Positions 44,995 through 54,949 of a stretch of DNA of 64,000 nucleotides are shown piece after piece; the stretch's first letter is position 1; every line of letters begins with the position of its first letter. The translations under genes and the position numbers were made by a program. This stretch comes from Rhodoferax bucti (GTDB lineage Bacteria > Pseudomonadota > Gammaproteobacteria > Burkholderiales > Burkholderiaceae_C), in contig NZ_VAHD01000003.1 of NCBI RefSeq assembly GCF_005876985.1, positions 186,001 through 250,000 of the forward strand, read 5' to 3'. The notes under the pieces are model-generated. The model was not told the DNA's origin. It did no database searches and saw only the letters and a list, made by a program, of their open reading frames with translations.

Positions 44995-46192
44995 AATTCG
45001 GAAAATTTAAATTTTCAAATAAAGTATCAACAGAAGATTCTGACAACGCTAGAAAACGGCAGAAGCTGCCACCCTCAATCTCAGCAAGATACTTTAGTAT
45101 TCCAGCATGCCCCTTATCGGGAAACGGTACCAAGAAGGCCTTGACATCATCAATTAACAAATCTTGAAGATATTTAGCACTCGCACGCGACCAGATTATA
45201 GGATCTAAAAAATACCCGCTCAATGGATTATTTTTATTAATTGATTTAGTTATAGAATTTTCCTGCAAGCCAGCAACAAAGATCTTATCAAATTTAATAT
45301 TTGAAATAATTACTAGGTTTTCTATAATTTTTTCTGAAGCACCTAATGCAATAGACTGCACACGAGAAACCGCTAAGCTAGATAACAATTGATGTAATGC
45401 AGCCGCGTGACTCTGTGGACTGTGCCAGCTACTTCTTTTGGGTTTATCACTCAAACCACATCCGACCAAGTCAGGCATTACGACGCGATAGCCTCGCTTC
45501 GTTAAAAAAGGCAACAAGCGCTTGAACTGATAAGACCAAAAAGGAAAATCATGCAGACACAAAATCACCTTTGACTCGGGCGCTCCACCACTATCAATGT
45601 AATGAATTCGCCATCCTTCGGAGGTTACGAAATAGTGGCTATCCGTCAAAAATTCCTTGAACTCAGCGAAGTCTTTCTCATTGGACCGGACTGCATCTTC
45701 TCGTAGCCTGACTCGTGCGCGCGTCTTATCTCGGCGAATTTTCTGAAAAAATGACTGTAGCTGTGATCCACAGCTTTCTGCCAGAACACCAGCGGTCAAG
45801 GCCGTATGATGATTGAGTTGGCGAATGTCGAATAAATTAGTCACAGAGCCGGCGCTCCCCGTCTTGGGATCAGCAGCCCCGTACACCAACCTTGACAACC
45901 GGCTGTGGAACACTGCACCCGTGCACATGGGACACGGTTCCAACGTAACAAAGAGCTCTAAGCCGTCCAGGCGATGCGTTCCTACTATTTTTGCTGCCTC
46001 ACGCAAAGCAACAATTTCCGCATGCGCAGTAGGATCACCCGTCTCCAGAGTTCTATTTCTGCCGACAGCAATAACCTCCCCGTCTTTCACGATCACCGCG
46101 CCGACCGGGACTTCATTTGCTAACTCAGCCTCTGCAGCTTGCTGAATTGCAAGCTGCATAAAGTACTCGTCAGGCGGATTGGATGCAGCCAC
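44987..46192 (-). CDS. tadA: tRNA adenosine-34 deaminase TadA fused to a degenerate alpha/beta hydrolase
   Basis: A 401-residue fusion. Residues 1 to about 160 are TadA, which converts A34 to inosine in tRNA-Arg(ACG): zinc and proton-shuttle residues H57/E59 (TAHAE) and C87/C90 (EPCPMC), plus NHH and the C-terminal FFQKIRRDK helix. Residues about 180-401 form an alpha/beta hydrolase (CLHDFPFWSYQF; VVMPDLVGCGLSDKPKR), but the nucleophile elbow is GASEK instead of GxSxG. The GTG start at 46192 includes the conserved DEYFMQLA. The hydrolase part is visibly AT-richer than the TadA part, suggesting a later join. Confidence 0.9.
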   Translation of the reverse strand: MAASNPPDEYFMQLAIQQAAEAELANEVPVGAVIVKDGEVIAVGRNRTLETGDPTAHAEIVALREAAKIVGTHRLDGLELFVTLEPCPMCTGAVFHSRLSRLVYGAADPKTGSAGSVTNLFDIRQLNHHTALTAGVLAESCGSQLQSFFQKIRRDKTRARVRLREDAVRSNEKDFAEFKEFLTDSHYFVTSEGWRIHYIDSGGAPESKVILCLHDFPFWSYQFKRLLPFLTKRGYRVVMPDLVGCGLSDKPKRSSWHSPQSHAAALHQLLSSLAVSRVQSIALGASEKIIENLVIISNIKFDKIFVAGLQENSITKSINKNNPLSGYFLDPIIWSRASAKYLQDLLIDDVKAFLVPFPDKGHAGILKYLAEIEGGSFCRFLALSESSVDTLFENLNFPNYG

Positions 46193-47957
46193 GCTCGCGA
46201 AGCCAATCTTTCAGCAAAGGTGGAGTCATAGGTCTGGCATACAGATAGCCCTGCCCTTCATGGCAACCCAAATCCTTGAGTTTTTGGGCTTGCATCTCCG
46301 TCTCAATTCCTTCGGCGATCACTTTGAGATTCAAGTTTTTACCCAACTCAACCACCATCGAAGCAATATGCCCACCGAGCACATCAGAACTTAATTCATT
46401 TACAAACGCACGGTCAATTTTCAAGCGGTCGATGGGTAGTTGACGCAATTGACTGAGGGACGAATATCCAGTCCCGAAATCATCAATGGCAATAGAAATT
46501 CCCATTTCTCGGACCATATGCAGCGTTTCCAGCATAAAGTCCGCGTCCTCCATCGCAACGGATTCGGTAATTTCCAACTCCAAACACTCGGGCCGAATAC
46601 GAGTATCCAAAAGCGCAGCACCGAGTTTTTCGAGAAACTCGGGATGCCTAAACTGAATTTGTGAAACATTGACAGACATACGCAGGCCCGCCAAGCCTAG
46701 CGACTGGAGGCGAACCAACTCGAAACAAGCCATCCGCAATACCCAATCACCGATCGCGATGATCATCCCAGACGCCTCAGCCAAAGGAATGAACTTATCC
46801 GGCGGAACAAAGGTACCGTCCTCGTTTTTCCAACGAATCAAGGCCTCCATGCCCACCACGTCTCCGGTAGACAAGTTGACCTGCGGTTGGTAAACGATAA
46901 ACAACCGCTCGCTCTCCACCGCACTGCGCAAACTCTGAAGCAGCCGAACACGCTCACGAATATCCGAACCCATTTCTGCAGAGAAAACAACGAAACTTCC
47001 TCGTCGGCTTTTCTTGGCTCGTTTTAATGCGATGTTGGCGTCTTTTAGTGCATCACCGCCGCAAACTCCCCCGGCCGTTAACCGGGTAAGCCCCATCGTT
47101 GCGGTTACAACCATGGCATCGTCTTGAACCACGAAAGGCGAACGGAACAATGCCAGCACACGAAGCGGATCCACAATGTCAGTGGGCCCCATTAACCCAA
47201 ATGTGTCGCTGCCGATTCTGGCAAGCACTGCATCGGGGCCTAGTTCATTTTTCAATCGCTCAGCGACCGCTTGCAAAAGCCTGTCGCCTTGTTGATGCCC
47301 TAACGCATCATTGATTTCAGAGAAGTCATCAATATCCAAAATGGCGACAACGTCCTCATGCAAAGCCGGATCATTTAGTCGCTCGTCACTGAGATCAATA
47401 AATTTATTGCGATTGGGCAAGCACGACAACCGGTCATAAAAGGCCATCTCATCCAACTTGCGAATCTGCTCGTAAGCCCGCAGAGCCGCCGTCACTGTTG
47501 CATAAAGCTTTGTGCGCGTTAACTCCGACTTGGTCTTGTAGTCGTTGATGTCGAAGTCGTGGATGGTTTCAATTTCCGGTGCATAACCGGGTTGCCCTGT
47601 GCGCAGAATAATGCGCAGCTCTGTCAGCTTCAACTCTTGCCGGATGGTGCGCACCAAGGCCAGACCTGCATCCTCCCTTTCCATCACGACATCCAGCAGA
47701 ACGATAGCAACCTCCGACTCGCTGCGAAGCAAATCTGAGGCCTCCAACGCCGAATACGCATGAAGAAACTCTAGCGGCCTACCCAGTATGCGCACACCCG
47801 ACAGTGCGAAGGTCGTGGCACGGTGAACGTCTGGTTCATCGTCAACAATCAAAAGACGCCACACGGGCTCTCTTTGCATGCCGACGATAGTTTCGTCATC
47901 CAGAAATTGGAGTGCATCTGCGTCTGTATGCGGGTCTAACAGATTGCCAGTATTCAT
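46170..47957 (-). CDS. Response regulator with degenerate GGDEF and intact EAL domain
   Basis: About 595 residues: receiver domain (RLLIVDDEPDVHRAT; phospho-acceptor in IVLLDVVME), a connecting helix, a GGDEF domain whose signature is RIGSDTFGLM, so cyclase activity is probably lost, and an EAL domain with MEALIRW, LEITESVAM, AIDDFGTGYSSLSQL, LKIDRAFV and AEGIE, so a likely c-di-GMP phosphodiesterase. GTG at 47972 is an alternative start. Its 3' end overlaps the tadA start by 23 bases. The cognate kinase is not in the window. Confidence 0.9.
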   Translation of the reverse strand: MNTGNLLDPHTDADALQFLDDETIVGMQREPVWRLLIVDDEPDVHRATTFALSGVRILGRPLEFLHAYSALEASDLLRSESEVAIVLLDVVMEREDAGLALVRTIRQELKLTELRIILRTGQPGYAPEIETIHDFDINDYKTKSELTRTKLYATVTAALRAYEQIRKLDEMAFYDRLSCLPNRNKFIDLSDERLNDPALHEDVVAILDIDDFSEINDALGHQQGDRLLQAVAERLKNELGPDAVLARIGSDTFGLMGPTDIVDPLRVLALFRSPFVVQDDAMVVTATMGLTRLTAGGVCGGDALKDANIALKRAKKSRRGSFVVFSAEMGSDIRERVRLLQSLRSAVESERLFIVYQPQVNLSTGDVVGMEALIRWKNEDGTFVPPDKFIPLAEASGMIIAIGDWVLRMACFELVRLQSLGLAGLRMSVNVSQIQFRHPEFLEKLGAALLDTRIRPECLELEITESVAMEDADFMLETLHMVREMGISIAIDDFGTGYSSLSQLRQLPIDRLKIDRAFVNELSSDVLGGHIASMVVELGKNLNLKVIAEGIETEMQAQKLKDLGCHEGQGYLYARPMTPPLLKDWLRERGCIQSA

Positions 47958-48011
47958 AAGAACATTGTGCACTAAGCCACCGTTGAATCCAACGCAGATG
48001 CCGGCAGGCCG

Positions 48012-49658
48012 CTATTCCCACTCAATAGTTGCTGGCGGCTTGCTGCTCACATCGTAGGTAACCCGATTGATACCGCGAACCTCATTGATGATGCGTCCCG
48101 AGACGGTCTTCAGCAAGCTGTAGGGCAACTCGGCCCAATCCGCGGTCATGAAGTCGCTCGTTTGGACTGCGCGTAACGCCACCACGTAGTCATAGGTGCG
48201 TCCGTCACCCATGACGCCCACGCTTTTAACCGGCAAGAATACAGTGAAGGCCTGAGAAACGGCGTCATACCAAGTTTTGGGAGCAAGACGAGGGTTCGAG
48301 CCCAGGGTATTTCCGCCCGCGTAAGGCGCGTTACGAAGCTCTTCTATAAAAATAGCGTCGGCCCTGCGCAGCAAATCGGCGTACTCTTTTTTCACTTCAC
48401 CGAGAATACGCACGCCCAACCCAGGTCCGGGGAAAGGATGGCGGTAAACCATATTTGCAGGCAAACCCAAGGCCACGCCCAGCTCGCGTACCTCATCTTT
48501 AAAAAGTTCGCGCAAGGGCTCCAGCAACTTCAAGCCCAGCTGCTCCGGCAAACCGCCCACGTTGTGATGGCTCTTGATCGTCACCGCCTTTTTCGACTTA
48601 GCGCCGCCGGACTCGATCACGTCAGGGTAAATCGTCCCCTGCGCCAGCCACTTGGCCCCCTTCTTGGAAGCACCGGAGGCTTTGAGTTTGGCAGCTTCTG
48701 CCTTGAACACCTCCACAAACTCTCGACCGATAATTTTGCGCTTGGCCTCGGGCTCCGTCACACCTGCCAGATGCCCCAAGAACTGGGCAGAGGCGTCGAC
48801 CCGAATGACTTTGGCATGGAGCTTGTCCACGAACATCTCCATCACCATGTCGCCTTCATTCAAGCGAAGCAGGCCATGGTCCACAAACACGCAAGTCAGC
48901 TGATCCCCTATCGCCCGGTGGATCAGTGCCGCAGCAACCGATGAGTCCACACCACCGGAAAGACCCAAAATGACTTCCTCATCACCCACTTGGGCGCGAA
49001 TGCGCTCTACGGCTTCAGCAATGTAGTCCCCCATGATCCAGTCTGCCCGCGTACCGCATATGCCCAGCACAAAGCGCTCTAGCATGGCTTGGCCTTGGAC
49101 GGTGTGGGTCACCTCAGGGTGGAACTGCACCGCATAAAACTTACGTGACTCGTCAGCCATACCGGCAATCGGGCATGCCGCATTGCTGGCCATCAGCGTG
49201 AAACCTGGAGGCAGTTCGGTGACTTTGTCGCCGTGGCTCATCCAGACGTCCAACAAGCCATGCCCGTCGTCATTCACAGCATCCTGAATGCCATTCAACA
49301 ATTCGGTATGACCATGTGCACGAATCTGGGCGAATCCAAATTCACGTGTATGCCCGGCCTCCACCTTGCCGCCCAATTGCTGCGCCATGGTTTGCATGCC
49401 ATAGCAAATACCTAGCACCGGAATACCCAATTCAAAGACAGATTGCGGCGCTTTGTCGGTAGCCTCTTCGTACACGCTGGCGTGACTACCGGACAGGATG
49501 ACGCCTTTGAGCTGCCCATCGGCCGCATAGTTGCGAATCCACTCGTCGCTGACGTCGCAAGGATGTACTTCGCAAAACACGTGTGCTTCGCGCACACGGC
49601 GTGCAATCAACTGGGTGACTTGAGAACCGAAGTCGAGAATGAGAATTTTCTGGTGCAT
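48012..49658 (-). CDS. guaA: GMP synthase (glutamine-hydrolysing)
   Basis: A 548-residue GuaA converting XMP to GMP. The class I amidotransferase domain has C85 in LGICYGMQ and the His/Glu of FHPEVTHT; the ATP pyrophosphatase has [11 protein letters not shown]; the dimerisation domain ends in PPATIEWE. The insert [10 protein letters not shown] near 325 is usual for betaproteobacteria. It follows guaB with a 14-base gap. Confidence 0.97.
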   Translation of the reverse strand: MHQKILILDFGSQVTQLIARRVREAHVFCEVHPCDVSDEWIRNYAADGQLKGVILSGSHASVYEEATDKAPQSVFELGIPVLGICYGMQTMAQQLGGKVEAGHTREFGFAQIRAHGHTELLNGIQDAVNDDGHGLLDVWMSHGDKVTELPPGFTLMASNAACPIAGMADESRKFYAVQFHPEVTHTVQGQAMLERFVLGICGTRADWIMGDYIAEAVERIRAQVGDEEVILGLSGGVDSSVAAALIHRAIGDQLTCVFVDHGLLRLNEGDMVMEMFVDKLHAKVIRVDASAQFLGHLAGVTEPEAKRKIIGREFVEVFKAEAAKLKASGASKKGAKWLAQGTIYPDVIESGGAKSKKAVTIKSHHNVGGLPEQLGLKLLEPLRELFKDEVRELGVALGLPANMVYRHPFPGPGLGVRILGEVKKEYADLLRRADAIFIEELRNAPYAGGNTLGSNPRLAPKTWYDAVSQAFTVFLPVKSVGVMGDGRTYDYVVALRAVQTSDFMTADWAELPYSLLKTVSGRIINEVRGINRVTYDVSSKPPATIEWE

Positions 49659-49672
49659 GGGCCTGGGTCCGG

Positions 49673-51178
<1,506 letters not shown>

Positions 51179-51215
51179 TCACCGCTTTCAGGCGGCCAGA
51201 CGCTAAACTGCCACC

Positions 51216-51731
51216 ATGAAACTGCTGAACACCGTCATAGCAACACTCCTGCTCACCCTGGCCATGGGGGCAAGCGCCCAATGGCAATGGATTGACAAAG
51301 ACGGGAGAAAAATCTTTAGCGATCGAGGTCCCGGCTCGGAAGTGCCCGAGAAAAATATCCTCAAACGCCCTGCCGGGAGCAAGCCCGGCAACGCCGCTGC
51401 GAGCCCGATCACGCCAGAAGCCACCGACCCCACCGCTAGCACTGGAGCCCCGGCACCAGCGCCCAAAGACACAGGCGTAGACAAATCGCTGGAGGCCAAG
51501 AAAAAACAAGCTGAAGCAGCAGAGGCCGCGAAAAAGAAGGCTGAGGATGACCGCATTGCACGCGCCAAAACGGATAACTGCCGCATTGCCAAGCAGGCCA
51601 AAGCAACATTTGACAGCGGGGTGCGGGTGGCGCGCACCAATGCGGCAGGTGAACGCGAGTACCTGGACGATGCAACCCGCGCTGCGGAGATGCAACGAAT
51701 TCAGGGCGTCATCGAGGCAGACTGTCGGTAG
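51216..51731 (+). CDS. DUF4124 domain exported protein
   Basis: A 171-residue protein: signal peptide 1-21 (LTLAMGASA), DUF4124 motif WQWIDKDGRKIFSDRGPGSEVPEKNIL, a Pro/Ala/Thr linker (about 52-88), a Lys/Ala coiled-coil segment (about 90-115) and a C-terminal helical part with two Cys (NCR; DCR). Function unknown; an envelope location is likely. Divergent from guaB. Confidence 0.88.
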   Translation: MKLLNTVIATLLLTLAMGASAQWQWIDKDGRKIFSDRGPGSEVPEKNILKRPAGSKPGNAAASPITPEATDPTASTGAPAPAPKDTGVDKSLEAKKKQAEAAEAAKKKAEDDRIARAKTDNCRIAKQAKATFDSGVRVARTNAAGEREYLDDATRAAEMQRIQGVIEADCR

Positions 51732-51752
51732 CGCAATCCAGCCGGACTGGCC

Positions 51753-52100
51753 TCAGTAACCCGCTTTGGAGCCCTGTCGCTGCTTGGAGAAAAGGCCTGC
51801 CGACTTGGCGCCTTGCTTGGCAAAGCGCTCCCGCCTCGCGACTTTCGGGTCCACCGTGAGCGGGCGGACGATTTCCAGTCGGTCGCCGTCCCGCAAAGCG
51901 TGCTGAGCGGTGACCCGTCTCCCCCAGACTGCAAGACCTAACTCATCCACCTCATGGGCAGGAAGCGCTTGCAGCAGGCCACTTGCAGCTACGGCCTGCG
52001 CAACCGTAGCCCCATCCGGCATATCGATCGGTATTTGCTGACACCGCCGCGGCGCATGCCCATACACCACCAGCACGCGGAGGGTGCCGTCAGTCGCCAT
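51753..52100 (-). CDS. rnfH: RnfH family ubiquitin-like protein
   Basis: A 115-residue RnfH (RatB) protein of beta-grasp type: RVLVVYGHAPRRCQQIPIDMPDGATVAQAVAASG, then GLAVWGRRVTAQHALRDGDRLEIVRPLTVDPK, the signature, with a basic tail. Its start overlaps the end of ratA by 11 bases, the conserved ratA-ratB pair next to smpB. The biochemical role is unclear. Confidence 0.92.
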   Translation of the reverse strand: MATDGTLRVLVVYGHAPRRCQQIPIDMPDGATVAQAVAASGLLQALPAHEVDELGLAVWGRRVTAQHALRDGDRLEIVRPLTVDPKVARRERFAKQGAKSAGLFSKQRQGSKAGY

Positions 52101-52533
52101 AGACCTGCTGGGCTCGCTTGACAAACGCATCCACCAGATTGGCGGCGATTTTGTCGAATACCGGGCCCACTAGTTTGGCAAGCGTCCCGCTCTCGAAACC
52201 ATAGTTCAGCGCCAAGCTCACCTTGCAGGCGCGCTGGCTGCCGTCCCCCACGGCTTGAAACAGCCACTCTCCATCCAAATTGGAAAACGGCCCCTTCACC
52301 AGCTGCATGCCGACCCGCTTGGCATCGTCATGGGAATTGCGAGTCACAAACGTCTGCCGAATCCCGCTGAACGATATGCCGACTTCTGCGGTCATGCCTT
52401 GGGCGTCCTGTGCGAGCACTTGCGCATGGTCACACCAGGGCAGGAAACGCGGGTACTGGGCCACGTCGGTCACCAAGGCATACATTTCAGCGGGGCTGTA
52501 CCAGATCAGAACGGACTTGTTGACAGTTTTCAT
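52090..52533 (-). CDS. ratA: RatA / Coq10-type START domain protein
   Basis: A 147-residue SRPBCC protein: VLIWYSPAEMYALVTDVAQYPRFLPWC, GISFSGIRQTFVTRN, MQLVKGPFSNLDGEW, and the C-terminal FDKIAANLVDAFVKRA helix. The family includes ubiquinone-binding Coq10 and E. coli RatA, reported to block ribosomal subunit joining. Divergent from smpB as in E. coli. Confidence 0.93.
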   Translation of the reverse strand: MKTVNKSVLIWYSPAEMYALVTDVAQYPRFLPWCDHAQVLAQDAQGMTAEVGISFSGIRQTFVTRNSHDDAKRVGMQLVKGPFSNLDGEWLFQAVGDGSQRACKVSLALNYGFESGTLAKLVGPVFDKIAANLVDAFVKRAQQVYGD

Positions 52534-52613
52534 AGAATACGAGGTTGCGCGGGATTGTAGACAAGCCCATATGCGTCTCTTTCAATTCTGCACCTCACCC
52601 CCACTTCGTCTCC

Positions 52614-53087
52614 ATGGCCAAAAAACCCGAAACTGCTTCGCGCATTGCTGATAATAAAAAAGCCGCGTTCAACTATTTTTTTGAGGAACGCTTTGAGGCC
52701 GGCTTGGTGCTGGAGGGGTGGGAAGTGAAATCTCTGCGCGAGGGCAAAGTGCAGCTCACCGATGGCTATGTGGTGATCCGCAATGGCGAAATGTTCATCA
52801 TCGGTCTGCAGATCAACCCGCTGCACACCGCATCCAGCCACGTCAGCCCGGACAAGGTTCGCACCAAAAAGCTGCTGCTGCACAAAGAAGAAATCAAGCG
52901 CCTGACCGGGAAAGTCGAGCAAAAAGGCTACACGCTTGTGCCTATCAACCTGCACTGGAAGAGTGGCAAAGTGAAGTGCGACATTGCATTGGCCAAAGGC
53001 AAGGCCGAACACGACAAGCGCGACACCATCAAGGACCGCGAAGGCAAGCGCGAAGTGGAGCGCGCCATGAAAGATCGCAACCGCTAA
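52614..53087 (+). CDS. smpB: SsrA-binding protein SmpB
   Basis: A 157-residue SmpB, partner of tmRNA in rescue of stalled ribosomes. [62 protein letters not shown] and the basic C-terminal tail [18 protein letters not shown] are all canonical. The ATG at 52614 is chosen from family alignment. Confidence 0.96.
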   Translation: MAKKPETASRIADNKKAAFNYFFEERFEAGLVLEGWEVKSLREGKVQLTDGYVVIRNGEMFIIGLQINPLHTASSHVSPDKVRTKKLLLHKEEIKRLTGKVEQKGYTLVPINLHWKSGKVKCDIALAKGKAEHDKRDTIKDREGKREVERAMKDRNR

Positions 53088-53106
53088 AAAATAGTTGGCG
53101 GGTCAT

Positions 53107-53134
53107 GGAATAAACGGCAGGTGGCATGCGTTTA
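53107..53134 (+). promoter_or_regulatory. ECF-type promoter of the lipoprotein-sigma-anti-sigma operon
   Basis: GGAATA (53107-53112) and CGTTTA (53129-53134) are separated by 16 bases, matching the -35 GGAAxx and -10 CGTxTA pattern with 16-17 base spacing of extracytoplasmic-function sigma factors. GGAATAAACG and CGTTTATCCC also form an inverted repeat. It lies 44 bases before the first gene of an operon that itself encodes an ECF sigma factor, so autoregulation is likely. Confidence 0.65.
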
Positions 53135-53177
53135 TCCCGGTAGCAGGCATTCCGCCTGCGTTCAACTGGAGTCCCCC

Positions 53178-53552
53178 ATGAAATTTGTTTCTTTGTTGGT
53201 TCTGTCTGGTGCATTGCTGGGCGGCTGCGCAGCCCTGTCCCCATCGGAGCCTGTGGCGGTTAGCAACGGTGTATTGACCGGCACCAACGGCATGACGCTG
53301 TACACCTTTGACAAAGACGCCACCGGCAGTGGCAAATCGGTGTGTAACGGGCCGTGCGCCGTCAACTGGCCGCCGCTGCTGGCGACCGACTCCGACAAAG
53401 CGCATGGTGACTACAGCATCATCACCCGAGATGATGGCAAGAAGCAGTGGGCCCTCAAAGGCAAACCCTTGTACTTCTGGATCAAAGACAGCAAAGCAGG
53501 CGACACCACTGGCGACGGTGTGCAGGGCGTTTGGCACCTGATCAAACCCTGA
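53178..53552 (+). CDS. COG4315-type lipoprotein
   Basis: A 124-residue predicted lipoprotein: signal with lipobox LLGGC (Cys about 17), then MTLYTFDKDATGSGKSVCNG with a Cys pair (VCNGPCAVNWPPLL) and GKPLYFWIKDSKAGDTTGDGV, the two tandem YxFxxD-type units of secreted-repeat COG4315 proteins. TGGAGT precedes the ATG. First gene of the ECF operon; an envelope stress or oxidant role is plausible. Confidence 0.9.
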   Translation: MKFVSLLVLSGALLGGCAALSPSEPVAVSNGVLTGTNGMTLYTFDKDATGSGKSVCNGPCAVNWPPLLATDSDKAHGDYSIITRDDGKKQWALKGKPLYFWIKDSKAGDTTGDGVQGVWHLIKP

Positions 53553-53558
53553 ACCTGC

Positions 53559-54101
53559 ATGCACCCCTCTCAGCTGCGCGAGCAACTCCCCGGGCTGCGC
53601 CGCTATGCACGGGCGCTCACGGGTAATGCGTGGGCAGCTGATGATTTGGTGCAAGACACCCTGGAGCGCGCCTGCGACAAGTGGCGCTTGTGGTCAGCCG
53701 GCACCGATTTACGGGCATGGCTCTTCACCATCATGCACAACATCCATGCCAGCGACCTGCGCCGCACGCTGCGACAACAGCAACTGGCCCCCACCGGCCC
53801 GTGGGACCAAGAAGCCCAAAAGGTGGCAGACGCGCCCTCAAACAGCGATATGCGCCTGGACCTGCAACACTGCCTGATGCAGCTCCCGCAGGAGCAACGG
53901 ACGGTACTGCTTCTCGTGGTGCTGGAGGACATGTCTTACGCAGAAGTCGCCGCCATCACGGCAACGCCGATAGGCACCGTGATGTCGCGCCTCTCCCGTG
54001 CACGGAGCCGGCTGGAGGCCTTGATGAACGGGCCTGCAGCCAAGGAAACACATTCCGAACCTGCCGGTGCACAAATAATCCCCCTGCACGGCTCCCGCTG
54101 A
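53559..54101 (+). CDS. ECF RNA polymerase sigma factor
   Basis: A 180-residue sigma-70 family protein with region 2 (LRRYARALTGNAWAADDLVQ, TLERACDKWRLW, DLRAWLFTIMHNIH) and region 4 (LPQEQRTVLLLVVLEDMSYA, EVAAITATPIGTVMSRLSRARSRL). Six bases after the lipoprotein gene and followed by its anti-sigma factor. Confidence 0.94.
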   Translation: MHPSQLREQLPGLRRYARALTGNAWAADDLVQDTLERACDKWRLWSAGTDLRAWLFTIMHNIHASDLRRTLRQQQLAPTGPWDQEAQKVADAPSNSDMRLDLQHCLMQLPQEQRTVLLLVVLEDMSYAEVAAITATPIGTVMSRLSRARSRLEALMNGPAAKETHSEPAGAQIIPLHGSR

Positions 54102-54112
54102 GTATTCGCCTT

Positions 54113-54949
54113 ATGCCCACCGTTTCCGGCCCCTCTCCGACCCAAGAGCAAATTCACGCCTGGGTTGACCAGCGCCTCTCGCCCGAAGAGCACGCTGCTG
54201 TGGAAGCCCTGCTGGCAGCACAGCCTCACCTCCATGGCGAGGCGCGGCAATGGAGGGCCCAAGCACAGGCGCTTCGCGCTCTGTACCCCGAAGACAGGGG
54301 AGCGCCCGTGCCGGACCACCTTGAAGACAGTTTGCGCCAGCTGGCTCTGCGGCAGCAGCGCCACACCCTCTGGGCGCGCTGGGGTGGCATGGCGGCCAGC
54401 GTGGCGCTGGCGTTTGCTGGCGGTTGGTACATGCGCCCTCCCCTGTCCGGCGCAGCCATGGCTGCGGGCACGTCGAGCCCCCATACCTTCATACAACAAG
54501 CTAGTGTGGCCTATGCCGTCTATGCCCCCGAGGTGCGCCACCCGGTCGAGGTCACGAGTGCAGAGCAAGCGCACCTGGTGCAATGGCTGTCCAAGCGTTT
54601 GGGCCGGACTTTGCGTGTGCCCGACCTCAGTGCAGAGGGCTACACCTTGATGGGGGGGCGGCTGTTACCCGGTGACTCCGGGGCCCGGGCCCAATTTATG
54701 TTTCAAGATGCCGCAGACCATCGCATTACGCTGTACCTGGGCGGGGTGTCCACGCCCACAGCGCAGCCCTCAGGCCACGATACGGCATTCCAATTCAGCA
54801 GCCAAGGCAAAAACAGCAGCTTTTACTGGGTAGACCAGGGCTTTGGCTACGCCCTGACCGGCGTCTTGGACCGTGCTGCGTTGATGCAACTGTCTGAGCT
54901 TGTATTCGCGCAAATCAGCGCTGCAGATACCGTCACTCAACCCAAATGA
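54113..54949 (+). CDS. Transmembrane anti-sigma factor
   Basis: A 278-residue protein: cytoplasmic N-terminus (EQIHAWVDQRLSPEEHAAVEALLAAQP), one TM helix at about 88-107 (MAASVALAFAGGWYM), periplasmic domain with LMGGRLLPGDSGARAQFMFQD and FYWVDQGFGYALTGVLDRAALMQLSELVF. No HxxxCxxC zinc motif is present. The arrangement behind the sigma gene supports the role. Its last 13 bases overlap tail to tail with the convergent HIBCH-like gene. Confidence 0.88.
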   Translation: MPTVSGPSPTQEQIHAWVDQRLSPEEHAAVEALLAAQPHLHGEARQWRAQAQALRALYPEDRGAPVPDHLEDSLRQLALRQQRHTLWARWGGMAASVALAFAGGWYMRPPLSGAAMAAGTSSPHTFIQQASVAYAVYAPEVRHPVEVTSAEQAHLVQWLSKRLGRTLRVPDLSAEGYTLMGGRLLPGDSGARAQFMFQDAADHRITLYLGGVSTPTAQPSGHDTAFQFSSQGKNSSFYWVDQGFGYALTGVLDRAALMQLSELVFAQISAADTVTQPK

